DNA from: an uncultured Flavobacteriales bacterium
GTDB lineage: Bacteria; Bacteroidota; Bacteroidia; Flavobacteriales_D; Parvicellaceae
Assembly (NCBI GenBank): GCA_943788115.1
Contig: CALSPA010000013.1
Span: 42,728-106,727 of the forward strand
Reading direction: 5' to 3'
DNA length: 64,000 nucleotides
Numbering within the stretch: the first letter of the stretch is position 1; each line of letters begins with the position of its first letter. The notes beneath the pieces are model-generated. The model saw nothing but the letters and a program-made list of their open reading frames with translations, searched no databases and was not told the DNA's origin. Below, piece by piece: positions 1-8,475 of the stretch. A program made the position numbers and the translations under genes.

Positions 1-685
1 GTATTATTACACCATTTCTTAGCTCAAGTTGTAATTTTGATTTTTTAGCAGAATTTATGATTTTACCACTTTTAGCCCTAATTATTCTTTTGTAATCTCT
101 AGGGTCTTTTTTGTACGACCAAGCACCTATGGTTTGCTTTTTCATATCTGAATGGTCGTAAATTAGGATGTCTTTAAATGTGTCTCCTTTTTTATCTTTT
201 TCTTTAACTCTAATTGAGAAATTATCTGATTTGAAAAAAACTCCTGGTTGTAGAGCCAATGAAACTTTCGTGTTTTGAATATCAGAAATTAATACCCGCA
301 TCTTAAAGTTTGCCATGGGCCACAAGTTGTTGGAGAAATAGAAAGCAAAAACAGAAATAAATACCACTAATACGGTTAAGGGCTTCATTATTTTAAACAA
401 TGAAAGTCCACTCGATTTCATGGCTACTAATTCGTTATGCTCACCTAGACTTCCAAAAGTCATAATAGATGCCATTAGAATAGAAAGAGGAAGAGCTACT
501 GGCACCCAATTAGCAGACGCGTAAATCATCAATTCTAAAATGATGTACCATTCAAGTCCTTTACCCATTAAATCATCAACATACAACCATAGAAATTGCA
601 TGTCTAGGATAAGCATCCAAATAATAAAATTTAAGATAAATGGACCTAAGAATGATTTAATAACAACCCAGCCTAGTTTTTTCAA
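1..685 (-). CDS. LptF/LptG family permease, C-terminally truncated by the window edge
   Basis: Inner-membrane permease of the YjgP/YjgQ (LptF/LptG) family, part of the ABC machine that extracts LPS and sends it to the outer membrane. The reading frame is open from the window edge back to a TTG start (reads KKLGWVVIKSF); an in-frame TAA lies just upstream and no ATG is available, which is why the ORF track misses it. About 228 residues are visible: a first membrane segment (FILNFIIWMLILDM), a second (ASANWVPVALPLSILMASI) followed by the family-typical GSLGEHNELVAMKSSGLS stretch, a third hydrophobic segment, then the start of the periplasmic domain. The rest lies outside the window. The START-like gene lies immediately upstream on the same strand, 42 bases away, so the two are probably co-transcribed. 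LptF and LptG cannot be told apart from this fragment. Confidence 0.85.
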   Translation of the reverse strand, partial: MKKLGWVVIKSFLGPFILNFIIWMLILDMQFLWLYVDDLMGKGLEWYIILELMIYASANWVPVALPLSILMASIMTFGSLGEHNELVAMKSSGLSLFKIMKPLTVLVVFISVFAFYFSNNLWPMANFKMRVLISDIQNTKVSLALQPGVFFKSDNFSIRVKEKDKKGDTFKDILIYDHSDMKKQTIGAWSYKKDPRDYKRIIRAKSGKIINSAKKSKLQLELRNGVII

Positions 686-727
686 TACGTTTATTTAGAA
701 ATGATAACGAAAGATAGCGGATATTTG

Positions 728-1114
728 TTATCCACCAATGGCTTGCTTTAGCTTACTTATGCTATTGTCCCACATTAAAGCAACTTCATCAACTTCATCA
801 TCTTCAGCGAAATCGGTAATTAAAAGAGCAACATCTTTAGTAAGGTCATCTATTTTAATAGCCATTTGGAAATAATAATCTTCACCCTCATCATCTTCCC
901 ATTGAAAACGAATTGAATCTTTTTTAGATTTCATAAGCTTAGCATTTTCTTCGCTTCTGTCCCAAAAGAAAGTAAAGGTGTCATCTTTGATGTTAACATC
1001 ATTAGCAAACCATTCAGATAAACCGCTAGGAGTGCTTAAGCAAGTAAATAATATATTAGGAGAAGTATTAATTATGTACTCCAATTCTACTTTAATTTTT
1101 TGCATTGTATTCAT
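728..1114 (-). CDS. START-like domain protein
   Basis: A 128-residue soluble protein of the SRPBCC/START-like type that is common in Bacteroidota. It opens with VELEYIINTSPNILF and continues with STPSGLSEWFANDV, the pattern of the AHSA1/START-related fold in which the first strand is followed by helices lining a ligand pocket. The C-terminal helix contains ALMWDNSISKLKQAIGG. Length fits the stand-alone family. No ligand or enzymatic activity is established for the group. It lies upstream of the LptF/G permease on the same strand, which suggests a shared transcript, and the tRNA gene starts divergently behind it. Confidence 0.8.
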   Translation of the reverse strand: MNTMQKIKVELEYIINTSPNILFTCLSTPSGLSEWFANDVNIKDDTFTFFWDRSEENAKLMKSKKDSIRFQWEDDEGEDYYFQMAIKIDDLTKDVALLITDFAEDDEVDEVALMWDNSISKLKQAIGG

Positions 1115-1250
1115 TGTTCAAATTTCTTTTGAAAAACTCAAAAAGTGAATATAGAAAAAAAATGAAGTCACAAAAATATATTTTAAGAAAAAGTTAAATA
1201 AACTTCAATTTATTAAGATGAAAATTTAGGAAAAACAAAACTGAATTATA

Positions 1251-1258
1251 TATATTTG
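1251..1258 (+). promoter_or_regulatory. Bacteroidota-type -7 element upstream of the tRNA gene
   Basis: TATATTTG matches the TAnnTTTG -7 consensus of the Bacteroidota primary sigma factor and ends 15 bases before the tRNA. A good TTTG at the usual distance is not present (only a TTTA a little too far upstream), so the assignment rests on the -7 element and its position. Confidence 0.5.
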
Positions 1259-1273
1259 CGCCCTTAATGATTA

Positions 1274-1350
1274 GGCGCGGTAGCTCAGTTGGTTAGAGCG
1301 CAGGATTCATAACCCTGAGGTCGGGAGTTCAAATCTCCCTCGCGCCACCA
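1274..1350 (+). tRNA. tRNA-Met (CAT), elongator type
   Basis: A complete 77-base cloverleaf with encoded CCA. The acceptor stem GGCGCGG pairs with TCGCGCC (one G-U), the D-arm reads TAGCTCAGTTGGTTAGAGC, the anticodon loop is TTCATAA with anticodon CAT, and the T-loop is TTCAAAT. The first acceptor pair is G-C and the anticodon stem lacks three consecutive G-C pairs, so this is not initiator tRNA-fMet. A CAT anticodon could also belong to a lysidine-modified tRNA-Ile; elongator Met is preferred but not proven. The 3' half is partly duplicated about 0.63 kb downstream. Confidence 0.93.
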
Positions 1351-1369
1351 AGACAATCACTTGTAAATG

Positions 1370-1402
1370 AAGGTTTTAAGATGTTTCTTAGAACCTTTTT
1401 TG
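1370..1402 (+). terminator. Rho-independent terminator of the tRNA gene
   Basis: A 12-bp stem, AAGGTTTTAAGA paired with TCTTAGAACCTT around a TGTT loop, is followed directly by a T run. It begins 20 bases after the encoded CCA and would end the tRNA transcript. It also faces the end of the small lipoprotein gene coming from the other side. Confidence 0.8.
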
Positions 1403-1418
1403 TTTTTAGGATCCTCTT

Positions 1419-1454
1419 GTGCTAGGAATTGTGGTAGGTCTTGTGCTAGGAGTT
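1419..1454. repeat. Three-copy 12-bp tandem repeat
   Basis: Three adjacent 12-mers follow one another: GTGCTAGGAATT, GTGGTAGGTCTT and GTGCTAGGAGTT. The first and third differ at one base. The block lies between the tRNA terminator and the end of the lipoprotein gene and codes for nothing obvious. Confidence 0.7.
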
Positions 1455-1478
1455 ATTTTTAATCTGATGCTATAATCT

Positions 1479-1841
1479 TTAATAAAAAGTCAAGCCAAAT
1501 TGATTATTACAGCCTAACCTTTCCAATTTTCTTTTGTTTTTTTTGGGGATATTAATTTCAATTATATCTCCTGTTTTGCAATGACAAGCAAAACACAATT
1601 CTACTTTTGAAGAATCAAATTTAGATGAAATATAATTTGCTGTAATTCCCTCGTGTGTTAGGTATTCATAAATTCCTTGATGATATCCCTCAATAGTAAA
1701 CGTGTCTAGATTAATGTGTTCGTCCCAAGGGTTAGAACAACCTGTTTGATCCCAGCGTAGCGTTACTGCTTCGTTTTTGTTACAGGAAGAAATTAAGAAA
1801 GTAATAGAAATTAATGGTATAAATAATTTTGAAATTTTCAT
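1479..1841 (-). CDS. Small lipoprotein of unknown function
   Basis: A 120-residue protein that I do not recognise. It has a typical lipoprotein signal, a basic start (MKISK), a hydrophobic core and a lipobox-like LISSC, so it is predicted to be lipid-anchored in the cell envelope. The mature part is rich in cysteine for its size (five after the lipobox), with pairs such as CFACHC, and has no membrane segment or known domain. It is the only gene between the intact Met-tRNA and the partial copy of the tRNA 3' half, so it may be cargo of a former integrative element. It is transcribed toward the tRNA. The CFACHC pairs could bind metal or form disulfides; this is speculation. Confidence 0.65.
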   Translation of the reverse strand: MKISKLFIPLISITFLISSCNKNEAVTLRWDQTGCSNPWDEHINLDTFTIEGYHQGIYEYLTHEGITANYISSKFDSSKVELCFACHCKTGDIIEINIPKKNKRKLERLGCNNQFGLTFY

Positions 1842-1930
1842 ATTATAATAACGTTTTTAGTGTTAAATTATTATATAAAACTTTAAATAAAAAAAATGAT
1901 ATTTTTTAGTTTAAAAATAGGTCAACTCGA

Positions 1931-1974
1931 GATTCACAACCCTGAGTTCGGGAGTTCAAATTTCCCTCGCGCCA
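1931..1974 (+). repeat. Partial duplication of the Met-tRNA 3' half (possible att remnant)
   Basis: A 44-base stretch matches bases 1304-1347 of the Met-tRNA at 41 of 44 positions, starting in the anticodon stem and ending exactly at the discriminator base. The 5' half of a tRNA is absent and the copy lacks CCA, so it cannot be a functional tRNA. A copy running from the anticodon region to the 3' end is what integration of a tyrosine-recombinase element into a tRNA gene leaves behind. No integrase is present, so this is either a decayed att site or a simple segmental duplication. Confidence 0.7.
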
Positions 1975-2045
1975 TGAGTTATGGAGAGATAACAGAAGAG
2001 ATTAGGGTAGTGAGGGATTAGTAAAAATTTTGCTGTGAATTATCT

Positions 2046-3329
2046 CTATTTCAACCTCAGCTGTCCATTTCTAACTCTTTGAGGGTGGTTCCCTACAGAA
2101 ATTTCAGCAATTACTTTTGCCGTAGTGTAATCAACTACCGAAACTTTGTCAAGACCGCTTATTGAAACGTAAGCTTTTGTTCCGTCTTTACTAGAAGTTG
2201 TCCAATAGGGCTTTGCTGCTTTGGGATCATCAGAAAGTGTAATAATTTGGTATTCAAAGCTCTCTCTCTCTATTACAGCTATGTAGCCATCCATAGTGCC
2301 AGCTACACATATGGTTTTATCATCTCCGCTAATGGCAATACCATGATGTCCAGAATTTAAAACATGGTCTCCAAGTGCTAGGTCTTTATTTGCTTCTGGG
2401 ATTGGTAGTTCTAGTTTTCGAGTTATTTTATCATTTTCTATATCGTACTCGAAAAAACCATGGAACAAGGAAATTTGTAAATAGGCAAATTTTTCATCTT
2501 TAGTAATGGCCATAGGGCGTACAGCTCTATCGATCCAATCAAACCCAGCTTCTTCGAGCTTTTCTTTCATGTCTACTCTACGAATAACCTCATAGGTTTT
2601 GGCATCAACAATCTGAAACCAACGATCACCTTTCATGAAATCTAAAAGTGGTGAAGCTATAAAGACTTTACCGATACAGGCATGGTATATTTTTTTACCA
2701 TCTTCAGAATACGTGTTTTCATGAGGTTGGTCTCCAGACTCAAATTCACCTACAATTTTTCCTATTGAAACATCAATGGCATGTACCTTTCTTGCTGTTG
2801 ATGCAGAAACTAAAAATGTTTTTCCATCTGGAGATATGGCCGAATGATCGGCTCTAAGCCCATCTACTGGACATCGCCAAGCAATTTCACCAGAATTAAT
2901 ATCTAAGGCAACAACGTCTGCAAAACTTGGTCTTGATGCATAAATGTACCTGCCATCGTTTGATGTAAACATGTCGTCTACTAGTTGATCATTGCCCTGA
3001 CCAATAAATTCGCGGATGAAACCTGCAGTAATCCTGCGTTTAAATCCAGAATAGATTTCCTCAAACCGTTCTTCTCGGTCGGGCATAACGCTTATTTTTT
3101 TTATAATCTGGTAGGTTTTTGGATCGAAAATGGTAATTACCCCATCCCAGTTGTTTCCTGTTACTACAACATCTTTTAAAGGGATGCTGTCATGAATTGT
3201 TGCAGCATTTTTTTCTGGGCTAATGGGGAATGAAGGATATTCTCTTTCAGGTCTTTGACCTAAGTTGTAAAGAAAGATGGCAAAAATTACCAATACGATA
3301 AATAATAATCCTAAAAGTTTTTTTTTCAT
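2046..3329 (-). CDS. YVTN/YncE-type beta-propeller protein, membrane-anchored or exported
   Basis: A 427-residue protein with one N-terminal hydrophobic segment (about residues 4-22) and no lipobox, so it is an exported or signal-anchored protein. The rest is a run of propeller blades of the YVTN/YncE type: paired strands that end in phrases such as DGRYIYASRP, DGKTFLVSASTARKVHAIDV and DGTKAYVSISGLDKVSVVDY, with a final VIAEISVGNHPQRVR. Similar propellers occur as periplasmic or surface proteins of uncertain role; some sit beside quinone- or haem-dependent dehydrogenases, but no such partner is present here. It is a stand-alone gene with its own 215-bp divergent upstream region. Function is unknown beyond probable protein or ligand binding. 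Confidence 0.75.
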   Translation of the reverse strand: MKKKLLGLLFIVLVIFAIFLYNLGQRPEREYPSFPISPEKNAATIHDSIPLKDVVVTGNNWDGVITIFDPKTYQIIKKISVMPDREERFEEIYSGFKRRITAGFIREFIGQGNDQLVDDMFTSNDGRYIYASRPSFADVVALDINSGEIAWRCPVDGLRADHSAISPDGKTFLVSASTARKVHAIDVSIGKIVGEFESGDQPHENTYSEDGKKIYHACIGKVFIASPLLDFMKGDRWFQIVDAKTYEVIRRVDMKEKLEEAGFDWIDRAVRPMAITKDEKFAYLQISLFHGFFEYDIENDKITRKLELPIPEANKDLALGDHVLNSGHHGIAISGDDKTICVAGTMDGYIAVIERESFEYQIITLSDDPKAAKPYWTTSSKDGTKAYVSISGLDKVSVVDYTTAKVIAEISVGNHPQRVRNGQLRLK

Positions 3330-3544
3330 ATGAGTAAATTGTTATTGCCTACAATTCATTTAAAAGAGTATTAGAAATATTGTGAAGTTATGAAATTTTC
3401 AATTTGTTCAATCGAATTGGTTTCCACATTATTAAATTTTCATATGAAGATGTGTTTGTATAGTTTAAGGGAGTTTTAGTTTAGTATAAGCTAATTTTCA
3501 TTTAACTTATAGTACCCTTTTCAATTGTTTTTATTACATAAAGT

Positions 3545-4486
3545 ATGAGAGCTGTTCTTATACTTTTATTTATTGCTGTTTGTTCTTTTGGTCTAAAGGC
3601 GCAATCTAAAATTTCTGTAAAGCTCAATAGCGTTTATGAAACGGGTAATTATAAAAAGCTCCATAAAAGAGCAGTAAGGGCAGCTCAAAAAAATAAAAAA
3701 GACCCAGTAGCTTATTATTACATTTCTTTGGCCAACTACGGGCTTTACAAACAATTCAATTACAGATCTAATTTGAGTTATTCAATTGTTAATTTAAAAA
3801 AGGCTAGGAAATACGATAAAAACGCATTTTACTGGAAAGCTCTTGAGAATAATTTTTCTGCATTAAAAAAATCAATGGCTTCTCAAGCAACTTTTTACTT
3901 TAGAAAAAACAAAAATAAATCTTTACAGTTTTGTAAGAACTACACATTAATTTTTGGAGACTCTCTAGCAGAGCATGCTAATCTTGAGGAATTAAGTAAT
4001 CAACCCATAAAAAGAAGAAGTACATTAAACCCCTCACTATCCATAATTAAAAGCTCGTCTGCAAAGAGAGATTCCATGAAATACATTGCCCATTCTTGCA
4101 TAGGAATACCATATAAATGGGCAGGGGAGTCCAAAAAAGGATTTGACTGTTCGGGCTTTGTTAAATACGTATATGATTATGTAGGTGTAAAGCTTCCTCA
4201 TAATGCCACCAAAATTGCTCATTTAGGAAAAGAAGTTTCAGGAAAATCGGCTCAAACCGGAGATGTTATTTTATTTGGATCTAAAAATGAAAATGGTTTT
4301 AGAGCCTACCATTCTGGGATAATATATGAGAATGAAAATGGTGAAATCAAGTTAATTCATTCCATTACTAAAGGGGTGCATATTACTTCAGATTATGATA
4401 GGTATTGGAAAGAACGAACTCTTTTTATAAAAAATATAATTGACTACCCAAAATTAAACAATGAGCTTACGCTGAAATCCTATTAA
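3545..4486 (+). CDS. Secreted NlpC/P60 peptidase with helical N-terminal domain
   Basis: A 313-residue exported protein. A signal peptide (about residues 1-19, ending LKAQ) precedes a helical, TPR-like region (about 20-150) and a C-terminal NlpC/P60 domain (about 173-300). The catalytic set is visible: Cys202 in DCSGF, His256 in YHSGII and His272 in LIHS. The family are cysteine peptidases that cleave peptidoglycan stem peptides. The helical N-terminus resembles that of the large CAP protein encoded two genes downstream (both have a SNLSY stretch followed by a K/R-rich helix). It is the first of a row of exported proteins running in the same direction. Cell-wall remodelling or a toxin-like role against other bacteria are both possible. 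Confidence 0.85.
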   Translation: MRAVLILLFIAVCSFGLKAQSKISVKLNSVYETGNYKKLHKRAVRAAQKNKKDPVAYYYISLANYGLYKQFNYRSNLSYSIVNLKKARKYDKNAFYWKALENNFSALKKSMASQATFYFRKNKNKSLQFCKNYTLIFGDSLAEHANLEELSNQPIKRRSTLNPSLSIIKSSSAKRDSMKYIAHSCIGIPYKWAGESKKGFDCSGFVKYVYDYVGVKLPHNATKIAHLGKEVSGKSAQTGDVILFGSKNENGFRAYHSGIIYENENGEIKLIHSITKGVHITSDYDRYWKERTLFIKNIIDYPKLNNELTLKSY

Positions 4487-4506
4487 TTTTTAAAATTAAT
4501 TTAATT

Positions 4507-4522
4507 AAAAATGTTCCTTTTT
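4507..4522 (+). repeat. Short motif shared upstream of the two CAP genes, copy 1
   Basis: The 16-mer AAAAATGTTCCTTTTT lies 96 bases before the start of the small CAP gene and recurs exactly 101 bases before the large CAP gene. It is a weak A/T inverted repeat and follows the end of the gene before it in both places, so it could be a terminator-like element or an upstream regulatory site. Confidence 0.4.
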
Positions 4523-4602
4523 AGTATTGATGCATTACACTACAAAACAAACGCCTATAGAGAAATCATTACGCTTACCATTATTCACTTAAACATTAAG
4601 CT

Positions 4603-5196
4603 ATGATTTTATATTCTAAAAAATGGATTGTTTTTTCAATTTCTCTTCTTCTAATTTGTCTTTTTTGCTCCTTTATTTCCTACTTAGATTCAAATAAGAG
4701 ATATGAGTTTTTTGGTGTTGCCTTTGGCACTGAAAATGTTCCGAGTACTAATACAATGTTTGAGAAACAGTTCTTAAATATTTTAAACAAAGCACGTAAA
4801 GATTCTCTTTTAGAACCAGTTATGATAGATAAGGATCTTTCAAGAGCTGCAAGGTATCATTCTTATGATCAGGCAACACAAAATTACATTGGCCACGATA
4901 CGTATGATAGAAACCCAGAAACAGATAGTTTGGAATTTGTGTGTGATGTGCATGCTAGAACTGAAAAATTTCTAATTTATGAGTCTAAAGACAAGGTCTG
5001 GAGAGTTTCTGGAGGTGTGTATGAGAATTGTGCTTACGGACCATCTACAGCAATGAAAGCGTTTATTTCTTGGTTTAATTCACCAGGACACTGCAAAAAC
5101 ATGTTTAATCCAGACCATAGGTTGGTGGGGATTGGTTACATCCATATTCCTGGCTCTGTGAACCCACATTGTTGGACAACAGACTTTAGTAGATAA
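4603..5196 (+). CDS. CAP (SCP/PR1-like) domain protein, exported
   Basis: A 197-residue protein with an N-terminal hydrophobic signal or anchor (about residues 8-27) and one CAP domain (about 50-195). The expected pocket residues are present: His86 in ARYHSYD, Glu141 in VYENCAYG and His163 in SPGHCKNMF, followed by GIGY. CAP domains act outside the cytoplasm in varied roles, including sterol or lipid binding; the role of bacterial YkwD-type members is mostly unknown. Several cysteines in the mature part could form disulfides. It sits between the NlpC/P60 gene and the large CAP gene, all on the same strand, so a shared envelope function is likely. Confidence 0.82.
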   Translation: MILYSKKWIVFSISLLLICLFCSFISYLDSNKRYEFFGVAFGTENVPSTNTMFEKQFLNILNKARKDSLLEPVMIDKDLSRAARYHSYDQATQNYIGHDTYDRNPETDSLEFVCDVHARTEKFLIYESKDKVWRVSGGVYENCAYGPSTAMKAFISWFNSPGHCKNMFNPDHRLVGIGYIHIPGSVNPHCWTTDFSR

Positions 5197-5199
5197 ATA

Positions 5200-5215
5200 A
5201 AAAATGTTCCTTTTT
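5200..5215 (+). repeat. Short motif shared upstream of the two CAP genes, copy 2
   Basis: A second exact AAAAATGTTCCTTTTT, three bases after the stop of the small CAP gene and 101 bases before the large CAP gene. It is followed here by a longer T run. See copy 1. Confidence 0.4.
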
Positions 5216-5300
5216 TTTATTTTGTAATTATACATGTATGAACCTTAAATAACAGAACTATAGATAAATATTTACTCTTAATCATTTAATACTTTAAAAT

Positions 5301-7591
5301 ATGAATGCATCTAGTGTATATAAATCAATTGTTACCACTTTTTTTCTTACTATTTCTTTAACCTACAGTGCTGGTCAGCCTGTTTTATACAAAATGGGGA
5401 AGTACTATTTTAAGAAAAATAAATACGATTTATCGCTCTGGTTTATGAATCAATCGAGAAACAAAATCTCTAGAGATATTAGAGCAGAGTATTACGATAT
5501 ACTTTTTGAAATTTACCTTAAAAAACAAAAACACACAATTAAAGAATCGGCATCTAATCTCTCCTATGCCAATAGATATTTAAAAAGAGCCTATAAATAC
5601 AAGAGATACTCAGATTTGGAGTATAACCAGAAAGCTCAAGAGCTGTACGATTCTAGTTTGTGTAACATGATCTCAATTATAAAAAATGGATCTAAGACTA
5701 GGTTGGTAAAGTATTTTCAATCTCATAACGATGAGCTCAGTCAGTTTTTATTATCATCTTATAATTTAGAAACCAATGATTATAATAGTGAACACATCGG
5801 ATTATATACTTATAGTCTTAAAAAGCTTATTAATACCCATAAGAATAATCGTTTAGAGCTTTCAGAAAAAAGCAAAACCCAATTGGATGAACTTCTAGAA
5901 AAACAGTTTTTAAGATTATTTAATTCCAATAATTATAAAGTGCTTAAAAATTTCATGCATTCAGAAATTGGAATGAATTCTTTTAAGAAAAACATTGCTA
6001 GTCAGTCTAATGTTTTTCAACAATTACTTTCCGATACCCTTTCAACTATATCTTCTATTGATGTGGCTTTATCTAAAGATTTTTACGATAAAATAAATGT
6101 TATTGATCCTTCTCTAGTTAGTGCTGATCCATAGTAAAAGTGCATTTATTCACTACCACTATGCTAATTTATATGATACTGGCGATTTAGCAGTTAAGTT
6201 GAATTCCCAGAGATCATACAATCAAATGCCATTTAATGGAGATTCTATAACGCTTGTTGTTCCATACGGAGAATACTTTAAAAAGAAAGTTTTTGCCTTT
6301 AAAGATAACCTATGGGCAGAGTTGTTTTTATCTCGATCTATGGGTGCCCTTGAATCAGGAAATGTTAAAAACATTAAGCGAGAAATAAAAAATTGGAATA
6401 CCATTTTAAATTATGACTCTTCCTTTTACAAACAACAGATTAAAAGCATTTGCTTTGATAATTTTGAAGCCATATGTGATGTTATTCCTGAGCTGGTGAC
6501 TAATGACCCTTGGGATGCGTACCATAAAGAAGATTTTTCGAATTTCATTGAGCTTGTAGATGAAATTTATGAGGATAAAATAAGTAAAGATGTGCAGTCC
6601 AATAAATTTGAGTCTGCAGCAAAACAATTGTTGGCCGTTAGCTATTTAAATCCTCATCAAGAAAAGAGCCCATCATTCGCTGTGGTTTATGCCATATTTT
6701 AAAAAGCTGTTAGATAGTAACAAGACCAAAAGTATGAGCAACGAAATGGTGCTGGCAAATCACCTTTTTTCCAAGAATAAAAAATTGATGGAGCTTAGAA
6801 AACAATACCTCCTTAAGGATTATGTTATTTCTCACCATACCAGCTCTTTGACTGCCGATGATGTGAATTGGTCTGGTGATTTATCGCATTGTAATGCAGG
6901 CACGCTTTCACAGAAATATTACGATAATATGTTGGAGAGAATTAAATTCTTTAGAAGAATGATAGGGGTTTCTGATGATGTGACTTTTAAGCAAGAGTAC
7001 AACCAACAAGCACAGGATGCTGCATTAATTATGAATGCTAATAGTTTATTGAGCCATCATCCTAAAAAAAGCTATAGCTGTTATTCTGAAAGTGGTTATA
7101 AAGGTGCTTCTCATGGTAATCTTTATGCAGGTAGGTGGAGCTCAGATTGTATAGATGGTTATATTAAAGATTCTGGTGTGGAAGGAGTTGGTCACAGAAG
7201 ATGGATTTTTAATCCTTTTAATACCCATTTTGGTACAGGTTCTACATTAGGTAAATCGAGTAATGGATACGCACATGGTTACAATTGTTTAGTGGTAATT
7301 ACTGATGAGGGTGATTTTGACTCGGGTGACTTTTACAATACGTATCCAATAACCTGGCCAATGAACGGCTATTTCCCAGATGAGTTTTTATACCACTGCC
7401 CTTGGTCTTTTACATTAGTGGGTGCAGACTTTTCTAAAGTTAAAATTATTCTAAAGCAGGGTGGAGTAAATAAAAAAGTTAAAAAAGAATCCTTACATGG
7501 AGGTTATGGACCAAATACAATAAGCTGGAACGTTAAATCGGAGCTCAATAGCACTATGCCAATAACAGTGGTACTATTAGGATGTATATAA
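5301..7591 (+). CDS. Large exported CAP-domain protein, split by two frameshifts
   Basis: Three overlapping ORFs (5301-6134, 6121-6702, 6689-7591) read as one protein of about 760 residues when two single-base shifts are allowed, near 6130 and near 6693. At the second site VVYA in one frame continues as YFKKLL in the next. A signal peptide ends at about SAGQ; a long helical, TPR-like part follows and resembles the N-terminus of the NlpC protein at 3545. The last 300 residues hold a CAP domain with GASHGNLYAG and GVGHRRWIFNP, as in large YkwD-like proteins. The frames continue without loss of sequence, so sequencing error is more likely than decay, but a recent pseudogene is possible. Programmed frameshifting is not supported by a slippery heptamer. 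Confidence 0.7.
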
Positions 7592-7698
7592 TAAGAAAGG
7601 GGATAGAATGAATTATGAATATGAAGTAATTCCCTTTTCAATCAAAAAAGAAAATGAATACACTAATAATTAATTATAAATCAATAAAATAAACAACT

Positions 7699-8436
7699 AT
7701 GAAACAGACAAGCGCACTTATTTTTTCAATAGCATTAATTGTAGCAACCGTAATTCTATCTTATACTTATTTAAACAGATACCCTAAAGATCATACAGGA
7801 TATGTAGAAGTGAAAGGAATGGGACAAACCAATTTTGACTCAGATTTAATAGTTTGGGAAGGTAAATTCACTAAAGAAAACAGTAATCTCAAAGATGCTT
7901 ATTCTCAGATAAACAAAGATAAAAGTATTGTGCAAAATTTTTTAGTTTCTAAAGGCTTAACAGATGCAGAAATTATTTTTGGTGCCGTTAGAACTAGCGA
8001 AATTAACAAGACCTTATATTCCAATGAAGGTAAAATTATAGGGGATGAGTTTTTGGGCTACGAGCTAAGCCAGCAGGTGATGATCGAATCTAATGATGTA
8101 GATAAGGTAGAGAAAGTTTCTAGATTAATTACTGAAGTTTTAAATAGTGGTGTACGTTTTTATTCTTTTGAGCCTAGGTATTATTTTAGTGGCCTTTCTA
8201 ACCTTAAAATAGACCTAATCTCTAAGGCAACAGAAGATGCAAGAATTAGAGCTGAAAAAATAGCAATGAATTCTGGTGCAGAGCTAGGAGATTTAATTAG
8301 TGCAGATATGGGAGTATTGCAAATAGTCGGTCAGAATAGTGGAGAAAGCTATTCTTGGGGAGGCACATTTAATACTTCATCTAGAAAAAAGACTGCATCA
8401 ATTACAATGGATCTAGACTATAAAATTGAAAATTAG
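7699..8436 (+). CDS. SIMPL (DUF541) domain protein
   Basis: A 245-residue protein with one N-terminal membrane segment (about residues 6-25) and a SIMPL/DUF541 domain over the rest. Typical features are VEVKGMGQTNFDSD at the start of the domain, the long helix with YSQINKDKSIVQNFLVSKGL, the YELSQQVMIES strand, and the region of ARIRAEKIAMNSGAELG near the end. The family is anchored in or exported across the inner membrane and has been linked to envelope and oxidative stress, but its biochemical role is not known. It is in the same direction as the CAP genes, about 110 bases away. Confidence 0.85.
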   Translation: MKQTSALIFSIALIVATVILSYTYLNRYPKDHTGYVEVKGMGQTNFDSDLIVWEGKFTKENSNLKDAYSQINKDKSIVQNFLVSKGLTDAEIIFGAVRTSEINKTLYSNEGKIIGDEFLGYELSQQVMIESNDVDKVEKVSRLITEVLNSGVRFYSFEPRYYFSGLSNLKIDLISKATEDARIRAEKIAMNSGAELGDLISADMGVLQIVGQNSGESYSWGGTFNTSSRKKTASITMDLDYKIEN

Positions 8437-8475
8437 TTGCTAAAAGGTTTTAATATTTATTAATTTAAATCTAAA

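Noticed and set aside
1931-1974. A second Met-type tRNA gene
   Set aside because: Only the 3' half is there, with no acceptor 5' strand or D-arm and with an altered loop, so it cannot fold as a tRNA.
2985-3179. ORF on the plus strand inside the propeller gene
   Set aside because: Shadow of the real gene on the other strand; no domain, start context or conserved features.
5301-7591. Three separate small genes, or programmed ribosomal frameshifting
   Set aside because: The three ORFs continue one protein with small overlaps, and no slippery heptamer with a downstream structure is seen at either junction.
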